The notes under the pieces are model-generated. The model saw only the letters and a list, made by a program, of their open reading frames with translations. It did not search any database and was not told the origin of the DNA. Source: Plectrocnemia conspersa (Eukaryota > Arthropoda > Insecta > Trichoptera > Polycentropodidae). From it: a stretch of 64,000 nucleotides of DNA. The position numbers were made by a program, and so were the translations under genes. The stretch spans positions 558,001 to 622,000 of the forward strand of contig VTFK01000002.1 of assembly GCA_009617715.1 (NCBI GenBank), written 5' to 3'. Numbering within the stretch: the first letter of the stretch is position 1; each line of letters starts with the position of its first letter. Positions 1 to 12,189 of the stretch are shown here, piece after piece.

Positions 1-142
1 GAATACGAAAAGAAAAGCGTATGGGTTATTAGTCGTTCAAGACCCTACTGTATTTATGCTGACAAAAAAAATAAATAAAAATATTCGATTATTGTTGGCG
101 TAAGTATTAAGGGTTACGATATACATCTCTATGATATAAAGG

Positions 143-205
143 GCCGGAAACGTAGTTTGTAAAGTGCTGGATTAATAATTCAGAGGTTCAATTTCCGCAA
201 CACAT
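143..205 (+). repeat. tRNA-like sequence, probable SINE head or tRNA pseudogene
   Basis: A tRNA-like stretch begins GGCCGGAAACGTAG. It has a perfect 5-bp anticodon-like stem (CTGGA/TTCAG) around a 7-base loop TTAATAA, then a B-box-like GGTTCAATTTC. The T stem does not pair well, so it is not a functional tRNA. An A/T-rich tail with a poly-A run follows, as in a tRNA-derived SINE. Confidence 0.4.
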
Positions 206-239
206 TCAATTTTTATATTTATTAAAAAAAAGTTTCAAT

Positions 240-1380
240 TATGAATCAAACAGATAATAACAGAAATATTGCATAAAAACATATAATATTATAATTAAAA
301 GCTACAATTCAATTAATTAAATATATGTATTTTAATAATAATTAAATATCACTTCCCAGTTTTTTTTAATACATACACAAAAAAAATATGATCGTCAAAG
401 CCCGATTTTAATATTAAGTTGAGAGATGAGGAAAATCATGTTTAACCTATTCTGTGATAATTGATAAGAATTATTATTATGTAATAATCACTAATTCCGA
501 TCTCTCAGACAAGATAAAATTTTAAAAACATTTAGGTCCATATAAGAACTAAACTAAGGACTCACAGATTTAAATTAATAAATTAAGATTTTTATAAATA
601 AAAAAAACTACATAAAAAAATCGCATTGCTTGAAAAATATGACTATTAAATTAGGATAGTTTTACAACCCTAACCACTTATTTTTTAGGTGTATCGCGTT
701 CACCCTAAATTAAATATAAGCATATATTAATTTATTTTACTTAAATATCATATATTATCTTTGATGTTTTTAATTATTATTAAATAAATTGTATAGCAGA
801 AAAAAACTTATACTATTTAAATTCCCAGTACAATCCGCCAATATAATGACTTATGTTGGTATCTGGAAAAGGGTAGGTATTAAAGCGTTGTTTTTTTCTT
901 TTGCATAAACTTAGAGATCTTAACTTGAATTTGTCAGGTGAAATAGTTAGTAAATTATTAATAGAGTTCGGTCCGACAGAGTTCGGCACTTTGTGAATAA
1001 TTTGAAGTTAGTTTTGACCGCTGAGATCTTAAGTTTCAAAGAAGTGGCTTGAGAGAAATCAACATATATCGCTATAGGTTTATTTGCGTCTCTATACGTC
1101 AGAAATATATAATAATACATTTATAATTACTATATAATATGCTATAACTAACAAGGATGTAAGTTTAGTTTCATAATGCAATGACAAAGACATTTTAAAG
1201 GACGGAGTGGTGTAATTGATTGATTGCTAAATCTATAAGACATTTGTATTTACATTGAAGTCTTAGTACACAAAATCTATGATAACTAGATAAATTAATA
1301 AAACGGTTATGTGCTAATAAAATATATTCAAAACTTGAATATTCTGACTTTAAATATTTAAACCTATATATTTTTAAATA
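240..1380. other. AT-rich intergenic/intronic DNA
   Basis: Low-complexity A+T sequence with many stops in all frames. CCGATCTCTCAGAC at 497-510 resembles the inner part of the inverted repeat at 43.7/46.3 kb, but too weakly to call a copy. No gene seen. Confidence 0.6.
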
Positions 1381-1384
1381 GGAA

Positions 1385-1860
1385 AAAATACGCGAGAATT
1401 TCCTAAAGCTTAAAAGCTCCAAATGTCGCGTCGGGCGTACGCAAGACATAAGTTCTCTTTCATAGCTTTTTCGCGCGAACCTTGAAATAAATTCGTTTCA
1501 GACATGACATATTGATTTTTTCACTATATTGTAGATATTTTTTCACTGCACACTTGCGTATGCGTGCATGAAAGTCAACTATGCTCACGCGATCGCCATA
1601 ATTGGACATAAAAGCGAACGCCGTTTGCCATTTATGAATTTTTGTGTGCGTTTCAGTTTGGAAATAATTACATTTTATACATATCGTTCACTGATTGTTT
1701 ATTTGCTTTTTGCGTCGATTTTAAATCTGACTTTAAACACTCGTGTTTTATTCGAGAGCGATTTAAACGGCGTTAAGGGACAATAAAAATGGTTTAATAC
1801 GCTTTTATGTGCGGTATTATAAGTTAATTACGGTTCGAAAAGCGATCGTCGTTTTATTTG
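1385..1860. promoter_or_regulatory. CpG-containing GC-richer island
   Basis: It stands out from its surroundings with clusters such as GTCGCGTCGGGCGTACGC (about 1424) and TTCGCGCGAACC (about 1470). A 72-codon open frame crosses part of it on the plus strand but shows no recognisable protein features. A candidate regulatory element or 5' exon, on composition alone. Confidence 0.25.
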
Positions 1861-1869
1861 GCAATTGAA

Positions 1870-4400
1870 TAAAATTTATTCTACATATATAAATAAACAT
1901 AATAATTACAGTAGCATATGGTACTGTGATAAAAAGCGGGCACGCAATGGTTAATTTTAAAAATCTGACGTGATCAAATGACCTCATATTTTTTAATGGT
2001 AAAAACGTTTGTAAAAATACACATTAAATTTTCATATTAGAATTTTAATATTTAGTGTTAATTTTTTTTTTTTATTTATAGATAAAAAATATGCTTAACA
2101 GGAATAATACTGATTGCAACGCCAATTTAATTTTAACCGCGAATTTATTTTTTAACAAGTCACAATATACCTTAAAATATTTTGTTAGATTTAAAATATC
2201 AGTCATTATTTCAACGTCATAGAAATCTCATACCTGCTCAAGCATATGTTAGGCTAATTAATAATGAATTTAGCAGTTATAAGTAATGATTTTTCATTAA
2301 ATGTAAATTACTCTTACTTTAAATTCGAAACCCTAAATTGAAATCCATGAACGATAAAATATTTTTTTACTATTAGAACTGATACAAATAAAATTCCTAA
2401 AATATTTTTATCTGGAATATTAAATATATTTTATTTAGGAGTTTATCTTAAACTCCTTTAAATATGCTCACTAAGTTCTCGGCATTTTTTTTAGACTAAT
2501 TAAGAATTTCTATAAAGTATTAAAGGCCAGATTTTTGGCTCGGAATATACTCGTGCGTTGCAATCTCGCACATTATTCCGAACCATATATGCAAAATTAA
2601 CCATACTGCTAAAATTTTCCTTAAGAAAAACAATCTGATTACTAAATATAGTATTTCTTTTAGTTCTTGGTTTGCTTAATATCGGAAGAATCATATTGGT
2701 AAAAAATAAGCTTTTTAATCGAACTTTTATTTTGTTTCTTACTTATAACCACTCTTACATTTTTTATTTTATCTATATTTTATAATACTTAGATATATAC
2801 TATTCTCTGTTATGTAAATTAGTTGCTTATATATTATATAGATGATTATATAAATAGCGAAGAATAAAAATAGCATGTGAACATGAATTTTAAAACACAT
2901 TTATTTTTAAACTTTTTAATGATTTTATTGCATACTTTATGGATACATAAAGTAAACATTTACATAATATACTAAAAAACAATTGTCCAAAAGAAAAAAC
3001 ATAGCATCAAGGAGAGAGTGTGAGCAATGTGAAAAGTTAAATATATTTTCATTTAGTAACAAATGTATTTGTTATACATTATGTGATTTATCTATAACTT
3101 TTATTGCAAGAAAAAACTTGATATACATAATAACTAATTACAATCAGAATATATGCACTCATAGGATATTTTTGCATTGAAAATGAACAATATGTTTGCT
3201 ACTTCACACATACATATATACGTTTGCTGTTAAGGAGCTCATATTTAAATCTGTTGTGATTTTTTTAAATATAAATTATTGCAGTAAACTTACTAAAACT
3301 TATTTGACAGATATTTACAACAAATTTATTTAAATAAATTTAAAGCTGCAATCACATGAACTGTAATTGATCATAAAAAAATCATTTTAATCCAGCGTTT
3401 TTTACGAAGCAAGTACCATGCTAATTTTAACAGTTTTTAAATCTTTCTCTAGTGGGTATAAAAACACCATTATGACGTTAAAATATTCCGTAGATTTTTC
3501 AGATACTCTATTTTATTATAAAGATGTTCTCTCAACAAAGATTTCTGATTAAGTTTTAAACCGATTTTCAAATTCTAACTAATCAGAATTTTAATTAAAT
3601 AATAAATTCAAATTCAAAAACTCTGACTTAAGACAAGAATATTTTTAATTGCATTTCCGTCTTCCGGTTTAACAAACTTGGCTATAATGCAGTCATAAAG
3701 TTTGTTAAAATATATAGGAACCAACTGCAAATTATATGACTGCTGCTGACGCAAATATAACTTAATATATAGATAAATTAGTAACACAAGACCATTCTTA
3801 TTTGTCTTGTTTATGATTAATTTTAATTGTAAACTTTGGGTAATACTATTTTCTAATGATATTGTGTAATATAGTGTGTTGGTAGGCAATCTATTTTTTA
3901 ATACACGAATTAAGAATGTAATATTTAATAGTAAATGCATAAATTTTAAATAATAATATAATTATTCTATTAGCTTTTAACTTATTTTTTTGTATGTGTA
4001 AGAACATAAATCATTACAAAAACCGTATATTATCCTTCTTATCTAAATTAAACTAATAAATCCTAAGGTACTGTGAGTCATTTACTTTCTCATGAACTAT
4101 CATTTTTTAATTAACTTATCCATAGGGCTTTAGTTACGGGATAAGTAAGATAGATATCAAGCTTTTTAAAGGAAAATGCTGAAAACAAAATTCTTAGAAA
4201 ATAATTCGTTGAGCTTTAATCATTGCGATACCATAAAATTTAATTTAGGCTCTAGTATCTATAAGATTCTGTCTTGAATTTTATTCGCAAGGACATTGAA
4301 TACATTTTTTTATATTCAATACAACTTCAGCGACATTTACATTTATTTTTAAGTAATAAATATTTTTTTTATATATATCTATAGTGATATTTTTTGTATT
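1870..4400. other. AT-rich DNA without recognisable genes
   Basis: Runs of A/T homopolymers and short stop-rich frames. The open frame of about 108 codons on the minus strand at 3614-3940 is leucine/isoleucine/asparagine rich, as translated AT-rich noise is, and has no motif. Confidence 0.6.
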
Positions 4401-4403
4401 TAA

Positions 4404-4757
4404 TTTATATCCTCCATTGTCCATGAAATAAACGACCTCCAAAAATTACAATGCAATAAAAAATTGGGTTACCGCCAGCGCATTATTATTTTTAACGTCG
4501 AGGGGAACACTGGTAAAGTGATCCAATTTTTCAAAGTTAACGAATCGAACCTAACGCGTTCCCCTAACCGCACACACTTCAACGTCACCAAAATTGCCAA
4601 TTATACAAATTTGCAATTCCGTCTTGTATTTATTGCAGAAAATAAATCGCCCACGTTTAATTTATTGGCCGTAAACAGGCAGCCAGATTACTATGTCGTG
4701 CAAGTTTCAAGGCCGAAAAAAGTGCGTAGGAAGCTGAATGTTAGGGACATCTCTTAG
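4404..4757 (+). CDS. Unidentified sequon-rich coding fragment, possible terminal exon
   Basis: The frame is open from just after a TAA at 4401 to TAG at 4755. The 97 codons from 4464 look strongly coding: G+C and GC3 are far above the surrounding AT-rich DNA, and there are no frame breaks. Six N-X-S/T sequons occur, at residues 26, 29, 35, 40, 46 and 60 counted from codon 4464, which suggests an extracellular or secreted domain. Beta-strand-like hydrophobic stretches (RIIIFNV, LQFRLVFIA, YYVVQVSRP) fit a compact beta domain, and the tail is basic (RPKKVRRK). I do not recognise the family; a faint likeness to fibulin-type C-terminal domains is only an impression. No convincing splice acceptor with a pyrimidine tract is visible; CCGCCAG at about 4476 is the only AG candidate in frame. 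AATAAA lies 5 bases after the stop. It could be a last exon, a retained gene fragment or a domesticated piece. Confidence 0.45.
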   Translation, partial: FISSIVHEINDLQKLQCNKKLGYRQRIIIFNVEGNTGKVIQFFKVNESNLTRSPNRTHFNVTKIANYTNLQFRLVFIAENKSPTFNLLAVNRQPDYYVVQVSRPKKVRRKLNVRDIS

Positions 4758-4779
4758 GGACAATAAAAATAAATTAGAG

Positions 4780-5080
4780 AAAAAAGCACACACAAAACGC
4801 TATCGTTGCCAAATTGAAATTTTATGCAATGAGAGTCCGCGATGGTAATAACGACGGTTCGTTGTTCGCTTTTAACCGTGGAGCTTGGTGCGAAAGCTCC
4901 GCCAGGTGGAAAAAGCTCGGCTACCGAATTATTGGAATTGAGCACAATATACGCTAGTGTGCTATACGTAAACTATCAATGGTGGTAAATGTGGGAATCG
5001 GTGTAACTGGAGCCTGTCTCTAATCCAATACCGACGTTTCGTTGATGTTAATTGAGGTGTTTTACTTTGTGGTTGTGCAC
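4780..5080. promoter_or_regulatory. GC-richer noncoding patch downstream of the orphan exon
   Basis: G+C stays raised for about 300 bases after the orphan exon, with CpG-containing words such as GTCCGCGATGG and AACGACGG. It could be 3' UTR of that exon or a separate conserved element. No convincing coding frame. Confidence 0.3.
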
Positions 5081-5234
5081 AGGTGTGAATATCCAATGTG
5101 ATATATGATATATGTATATGCAAGTTAAGCTAATATGTTATTTAATTAGATTTATTTAAACCACAAAAAACATAAAAATTATAAATATAAATTAACAAAT
5201 TTCAATTACGTGTTAATTGTAATTAAAAATAGTC

Positions 5235-5287
5235 CATAACAATTAAAATATTAAAACCTTTTAGGTTGTAATATTTTAATTGTTATG
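5235..5287. repeat. Near-perfect 53-base hairpin
   Basis: Arms CATAACAATTAAAATATTA (5235-5253) and its exact reverse complement (5269-5287) form a 19-bp perfect stem. After one mismatch, AACC/GGTT adds 4 bp around a 5-base loop TTTTA. The length suits a small MITE core, or a hairpin RNA on the short side for a pre-miRNA. Confidence 0.7.
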
Positions 5288-5514
5288 CTTACTGTGTGTT
5301 GATGGCAATGACAAGAAAAAAATAAATTATGTCTTTATTGGTGCAATAAAATAAAGTTAAGAAACAAAGAACTCCATTTTTAGTGAATATCAGATTTTTT
5401 CTATACATCAAATTTATAAAAATATTGCAATATAAGTGATTACCTCACGACAAATCCAAATAAGTTAAATTACCAAATTCACTAAAAAAGACTAATTACC
5501 AAATAAAATAACAA

Positions 5515-6130
5515 TATTCATGAACAATTTAAAATCCTTACTGATTCACAAAATACTCGCTTTGAAAAGTAACAAAGAGGAATAAGAAACCCTAAACATT
5601 TTTTTCCCAATCAGACTTAATAACGGAAAATGGGTCAGAGACGATAGAGAAAAAGCTAAAGCTTTTGGCGATTACTTACCTACATTTATTTATTACCTTC
5701 ATTTAAATCATTTCGCAAGAAAGACACTTGTAAAAATGTTCAAAATAGTGCCAATGAAATTAAATTTTTTAAAGTAACCTCTTCAAGTAATAAAATATTA
5801 AAAAAAAAATAATAAAATAAGTAAAATACCTAATATAAAAGATAATAATGCCAAAAAGACAAAATATTACTCAAATTATAATTTTGCTGAAACCAGGAAC
5901 AGAACCAAATGATATTGCCAGACCGATAGTATGTATCTTACCAGTTATATCAAACATATTTTAAAAAAAAAAGTAGTAAAGAAAAAAATTAAACTGATAA
6001 TAGAAAAGCTCAATCTTTTAATAAATCAATAATAAGCCTACATAAATAAATATGCTACAATAGAGCAAGTGCATAGATTAGCAAAATAAATCTATTAAGA
6101 CTTTAAAATAAAAAATACCGAGATATAATT
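5515..6130 (+). mobile_element. Decayed Jockey-type LINE reverse transcriptase fragment
   Basis: Translated pieces match the Jockey-clade ORF2 in the right order. First is the pre-RT stretch PIRLNNGKWVRDDREKAKAF (about 5608-5667). Then comes IILLKPGTEPNDIARPIVC (about 5880-5937), the equivalent of the conserved KPGK..SYRPISLLP block, and an IEQVHRL-like remnant at about 6060. Between them are many stops and frame shifts, a large deletion and A-rich expansions. It is an old, inactive copy; the catalytic YADD region is not present. Confidence 0.7.
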
Positions 6131-7007
6131 AAGGAATTTCTCAACGTGTGGCACTGGACCAAATTCAGGCTAATCATGGTCTTATGAACTTTAGATATGT
6201 GATGTGACCTTCATATCTTATTTCAATATTCTTCAAAACTTCCCAAATAAATTTCACAGGCTGCTGACATGTGCTTTTTGCTTTGTGCCTAACAATTATT
6301 TAATACATAAGTGACTGCAACTGTTATAAAGATGAGCTAACAATATTTTAACAGATTAAAAACTCACCTAACATATGTACTGACAATTAATCTGCTAAAA
6401 GACAGTGTTATAACTAAATGTAGACTAGCGTGTAAATATGTTAAAACTTACAAATATATTTAATTAACATAAGCAATTTAATGACCACTAACAAAAGTAC
6501 AAACGACTAAGCTATTATAAGGAGAAAAGAAATAAATATATGTGTAGGTATATATCTATATATAATATTAAAAAAAATTCTGATTGTCCAAATACAAAGA
6601 AACGATTTACTATTGATTTTTCAATGAATAATAATTTATTTCTCAAAAAAATAACTAATAAATTTAGGGTTTTAGTATTAATACTCTAATAAAAATATCA
6701 ACAATAAGAAAATGTTATAAAAACTACTTTTTTAAATTATAAATTCCAATTTTCCTATATGAAATTTAGGCAAATAAAATTCATTAATAACTATAACAAC
6801 CAAAAAAAGTTTAATGAACGCATCAATGTCTACCATAATGATTTTCATAAATTTGATTTTTGTATGTCGTACAGTTGATATTAATAAAGTAAAAAGTATT
6901 TCATGACTAGTGTTGCATATAATTTATGTCGTGTTTATTGTATTGCCGTGTACTTTTACCGTTAAAAAGCTACGATCACGTTATTAAATCCTTCATTTAA
7001 AATGAAA

Positions 7008-7038
7008 GTGACCCAATTGATTTTGAGAATTGGGTCAC
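7008..7038. repeat. Perfect 11-bp inverted repeat GTGACCCAATT/AATTGGGTCAC
   Basis: Arms at 7008-7018 and 7028-7038 flank a 9-base spacer. The core AATTGGGTCA recurs alone at about 7622, followed by ATTTCCGCC. Confidence 0.75.
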
Positions 7039-10000
7039 ACATTTGTGTATTTCGTTATGTTAATTTAATGTGCCCATTGATTATCATTACATTTTATGCT
7101 AAAAATAAATAAAGCCTTTTAATACTATTTTATACGTTGGTGTATAATGAACGAATTTAACTTTATATTTACGGTCGGTAAAAACTTTTAAAAAACAATT
7201 AAAATAATTAAAAATTGTAATTTTGCATTATGAGCTACCCACTAAAGTTTTGCAAGAATGGAAAAATAAGAACGAAATAGGCTTTTTTATGTATAAATTG
7301 TAAATATATTTTTAGAACAACACAAGTTTATGAAGCACCATTGATTCAATTTATTTCATCACAATAATATTTAATATATAATAGAACAAAAAAAAAAATT
7401 ATTAAAATTGTAATTTTGGACCCGTGGCACTATATTAATGACATTTTAATTTAATTGTTTACATATGTGTATTCAATTTGTAATTTTAATATTAATCCTT
7501 GAACCCTCAACTTTAATAACCATAAAAATAAATTATTCTTACATAATTTTATGCATAAGCAAAATTGGTTTGAAAAAACTTCTTTTACCGAAAAAAGGTT
7601 TTTTGTTCGATAATTTATGAAATTGGGTCAATTTCCGCCTAAGCGTTCTTCTCAACTACCAATAAAATACTGCTTCAATTTTTACAGCGGCATAAACTTA
7701 AAAGCTTTTCTATAAGCTCATTACAATCGTTTTGTGAATTAAAATTGCTCGAACAATTTAATTTATAAATGAGTTAATAATTTTTATTCTATACATAAAA
7801 TTAATAATATTGCTCTTTAATTATTTTATTTTAAAATTCTAACAATTTTGCTTGTAAAAAAAATAAAAATGAATTCTTAAGAAATAAATTATCTTATTAT
7901 AATAAAATAATAATCAAGTATTTATTTGTAATCATATCGTATATATTGCACTCAATCCTTAAAGCACATTGTTCTACTCTTTTAGGCCTTGGATATTATA
8001 TCTATATATTAAACTAACGACGGTTTCTGAAACGACTGCCTAAAAACATATATTTATGTATATGAGAGTTATTTCAACTTGAATGCGGGAGGCTTCGTCG
8101 AGGATAGGTGCTCAAACAAAGAAAATCTTCATGCTAACATTTCTGCCTGGAAATGTGTTTATGTGCTTACTGACACATATGCATACATACATGCCATTAT
8201 ACTACATAGTAATTTACGTCAGCACCATGTGTTGCATATTTTAACTAAATATTATCGTATAATTCTCGCGCTTTTGCCTCACAAATGGATGGGTTTTGCT
8301 CTGTGCGAATAACTCAACAAATGCCTACATAGTACATAAGTATGTATGATGTCCTGGAAACGAGCAAGAGGACGACAGTGAAAAATGCTACAGTTTTGCA
8401 TTAACTAATGGAATATAGAAAGAGTTCTTTTTGGTAAGTAAACAACGTTGGAGTGCTTGTATTTTTTATTATGCTATTAACAATGAATACGTTATGAGTT
8501 GAGAATAAAGTCAACTATTTTCATATTTATGTAAGGAGCTAAATGTTGAATTTTATTGTAAAACCGTTAAGATCAAGCTAGCATTTCGTATATTTTTAAT
8601 TTATTATTTATTTACAAATCACTCATGTCATTGGGAATTTAAGTTACCCGTCTGAAAAAATCAAAGTGCTGAATAAAGCTATTGACATTGCAGGATCAGC
8701 TTAATTTTTAAATATGTCACTGTTCGCACATTCTTCACTCAGTTTATTTATAAGTTTAAATATAAGCAGTTTTAGCTAAACTATTTAATCTGTCTTTTGA
8801 AAAAAGATTTGCATCTTTATGAAATTGAGTATATTAAATATTATGGCATAAAGCTTTCTTATTTTAGTTGTCTAAACTTCCAAAAACAACCCTCGCACTC
8901 TTAAATGCCTAATTGGCTAATTGTGCTCGTATTCCGGTTAAAATTGTCGTGACCAAATCACACATTTTCCTTAGTCTGATCGCGTGACGTTCTACTGCGG
9001 CTTATTAAAACGTCTCCGTTTGTGAATTCCCCCGTTGATAATTAATTGTTTCTCTATTTATTATGCATGGTGTGAAATGCTTTTTTGTGTGTCATATAAT
9101 ACGATTAAAACCTTAGTTTTGCTTTAAGTTTTTTTCTGTGGAAGGTGCGTAATTGCAAATTAACTTATTTGTTATCACACCTAGTTTAAATAAAAATTAT
9201 AATATGCTTTACTATTTTAGTATTTATTTTATATATAAAATAGAATGCATTAAGCGCTAGCAATTATGTTTAAGGACTAACAATAAATAATCAAATACAA
9301 AACTATTTGGTTTGCATGTTAATATATACAGACAGCTCAAGCTACTACGTAATTGTAGTTTTAATACAACAAAATTCACTTTAAATCAATGGCTTACAAA
9401 CTATATTACAATATTTTGTATATGATTCGTGGAATATTATTTTACACAAATCAATAGATGATATGAAAAAATCGGTTAACTGAAACGAGCATTAGGTTCC
9501 AAAAAAAAGTGCTCGTAAAACTTGTTCTAGCTAATTCCCAGTCATACAAAATAAAATTACGATTATAGTGTAGAAAAATAAATAAAGAGACGATTTAAAG
9601 GATTATCAGTTAGTTGCAAAACATAAAATATATTGAAATAAAATATCTGACCTTTCCTCCTAAAATTATAAATTGATCTATGTTATTAAATATAACGTGA
9701 AATAACAAATATAATTTAAAACTTATATAATACATAAACATATTTATTACACACACTCACAAAATTAATACACACACTTTTTAGACTTACATGAGATGCA
9801 ATTGTAATTTATAAAACAATAAATTGCACAGTAATAAATATTAGGGTATTTTCCTTTAAATTGCGGTTTTTTGGTAAGCATGTGTCAAGATATATAATAG
9901 TTATCCAAGAAGCGCGAAAAATTTACACATTTTACTTATAAGCCAAAAAATTTCATTGTCCACGTAGCATTTAAAATTTTTTTTTTTTTAATGGTTGATT

Positions 10001-10242
10001 GTAAAATTTTATTTAAGAAAGGTCAGACAACGCAGTAAATTTTTACCATATTTTACTCTTAAAAAAAATTTTCACTGTTTAATTTATCTGCAGTTATTTT
10101 TTTATATATGAGTTAAAATTTAAAACAGTGGTTATCCAACGTTTTCTATGAATTTCCCTAATTAATATTTAGCGCAATTTGCCTGTGGTAGTAATTAAAA
10201 CACCACTCCAACTTCATTCAATAATTAATCCTGATCTTTAAC

Positions 10243-10286
10243 CTATTTATAATTAACCTCCTGTCTATTTATGATTAACCTCCTGT
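10243..10286. repeat. Tandem duplication of a 22-base unit
   Basis: Two head-to-tail copies starting CTATTTAT and ending AACCTCCTGT, differing by a single base. It lies just outside the mariner relic. Confidence 0.8.
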
Positions 10287-10369
10287 CCCAAATCCGCAAG
10301 GACTGTAAAAAAACAAATTAAAAACGTATGTCCTAATGCAATAATATATTAATTTATTTAAAATACGTC

Positions 10370-10740
10370 CCTTTTAAGTCAATACAGCGCTGGAGGCATA
10401 TTTTTTAGAAATTTTGCCTTTAAGACCTCAGTCAAACCTTTTTGAACGTCATTTATTGTGTTAAGACGTTTTCCAATTTTCCCAATTTCTGGGAATAATC
10501 AGAAGTCACAGGAAGGTTAATCAGGTGTATATGGAGAGTGGCTAATCACTACGATGCTTTTGTTGCCTAAGAAGACGCTTTGCGAGTCATAATAATTTCG
10601 GTGGTGAATGTCAAAACTTATAAAACACACGCCACAACTATTAGATGGCACTACTAAAACCACTACTAGAATTTGGGACAGAGAGCATTGCAATTGCTGT
10701 ATTACAAAAAAATAATCTGGCTCAGCAGTCAAAAGATTAA
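10370..10740 (-). mobile_element. mariner-like transposase C-terminal relic
   Basis: On the minus strand HSPYTPD (10520-10540) corresponds to the third catalytic Asp block of mariner transposases (family form YSPDLAP). It is followed after a stop by PSCDF, LFPEIGK and then LNTINDVQKGLTEVLKAKF, the usual C-terminal order. Upstream IHHRNYY resembles the HHDNA block with its second Asp lost. Stops after PYTPD and CDF show it is dead. No terminal inverted repeats were found. Confidence 0.65.
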
Positions 10741-10744
10741 ACCT

Positions 10745-11565
10745 AATATGTTACTTTAAAACTCAATGATAAGCAACTAATATAATATAACTTATTTAAA
10801 TAGTTTAGTTAAATACTATCATAATAATCATACTTTTAATCACCGATGTATTGTATCTACGATATTTTAAATTTAATAATACAACGTTTTAAGCGATACA
10901 CTAATGACAATATTATAGTTAAAAAAATAAATATTCAGTATTACATACATATATGTTATTAACACTTTGATGAGATATGTTTATTAGTTTGCGGTAAGGC
11001 ACTCAATATCATATAAGTTACATATTAACTCGATATTCATCCACGAGCTTAGTAAAAGCTAGAGGAACTTAATCTAATATGATCGACTAAAATTATAATT
11101 AAAAATAATAATTAATCTATTAAAATTTTATTGGTAAGTTATAGTTTTTTTATCTGTCCAATTATGGTTATTTTTGATAATCTTCCGGCATTGTGTACAC
11201 GCAAAAAACAAATATTTTTTTATTTTTGCTAATTATTCTGGATTAAATTAATACTACGTACGGGAATCAATTACAGACTTTTAAAAGTTAAATAAATATT
11301 TTTAGAGGTGAAAAATTTAAACTAGTCAGTCAAATATATTTACTAAACGAAGATAAACTTTCTCATCGCTATTCTAATGAAACGTAGAATGGAAATCTAG
11401 CATTAAATACTTTGGCGCACACCTGGATTATAATCAAAAATTTAATACACATTTTAGAACTTTACTTTAAAAGGCTTGCTTACCACAAAAAAAAATTAAC
11501 CATTAATTAGTGTGTGGTATCACCATTAATTTTATTTGCCCTAAATTGCAAGTCATCTAAAATAA
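10745..11565. other. AT-rich DNA, no gene seen
   Basis: Stop-rich low-complexity sequence leading up to the tail of the LINE at 11.57 kb. Confidence 0.6.
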
Positions 11566-11570
11566 AACTA

Positions 11571-12185
11571 AAAAAAATATTTATTTATTTATTTAATAAA
11601 ATCAAGACCATCATGACCTGAGAGGTAAACTTAATTCGTCACGATGGCCAAAAGCATAAAATATATTAAAATTTAAAAATACATACAAATATCTACATTT
11701 ATACCTATATGTACATACATACAAAAACACATACTTATACACCTATAACAAAAAACATGAAAATGAGATAAAAGGACAGACAAAAATCATCCCAACAGGT
11801 GTGCATTGTCCCATGGGAACTAAACTAAATCCCCATATTTGCACGAAAAAATGTCAATATCAAATGTCGCATTGTTTTTAATAGACATACGGCCGTTGCC
11901 AGAGAAGAGTTGGCAACTGTTCCAGTCCTAAACTTCACAAGCAAGAACAGTGGACGCGACCAAAAAATATTACTATCTTCTATAGCCAACATTTGGAGCT
12001 GCTTGTCTACTCTGCCTTTAAGAAATGTCCAGAAGTATTTAGTTATATTAAAACTTCTGCGAATTGACAGCGAAACGTATCCCAGCACTTCTAAAATGAA
12101 AGCACTTGGATAGTATCCATATTCCTATAAATATAAATACCTAAGGAATTTACGCTGTACTTTTCTAGCCTCAATTCATTACATT
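11571..12185 (-). mobile_element. 5'-truncated non-LTR retrotransposon: ORF2 C-terminus plus 3' UTR and tail
   Basis: Minus-strand translation gives the standard C-terminus of I/Jockey-group LINE ORF2: EARKVQRKFLRYLYL, a stop, EYGYYP, then LGYVSLSIRRSF, FLKGRVD and an RTGTVANSSLATAVCLL block equivalent to the usual R(T)..A..SPL..LN motif. The open part runs 12088-11825. A 3' UTR of about 180 bases follows, then the hairpin at 11606-11649 and an (AAAT)n-type tail at 11571-11605. This copy links the three hairpin repeats in the window to a LINE 3' end. Confidence 0.75.
11606..11649 (-). repeat. LINE 3'-terminal hairpin, copy C
   Basis: Minus-strand arms GGCCATCGTGAC and GTCATGATGGTC, then TTGATTTTATT and ATAAATAAATA. 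It is homologous to copies at 13278 and 25726 and lies at the end of a recognisable LINE. Confidence 0.75.
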
Positions 12186-12189
12186 GACT

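Larger units (their letters stand above)
6135..10360. other. AT-rich DNA with sparse structure
   Basis: No coding sequence recognised. Notable items are the hairpin at 7008-7038 and a slightly GC-richer patch at 8060-8460, whose 77-codon open frame has no recognisable domain. The rest is stop-rich A/T sequence. Confidence 0.55.

Noticed and set aside
421..530. Possible third copy of the 43.7/46.3-kb inverted repeat
   Set aside because: Only about 30 bases (around CCGATCTCTCAGAC) match well; the rest does not align.
1774..4771. GGGACAATAAAAAT shared by about 1777 and 4758
   Set aside because: A 14-base match is expected several times by chance in a 64-kb AT-rich window.
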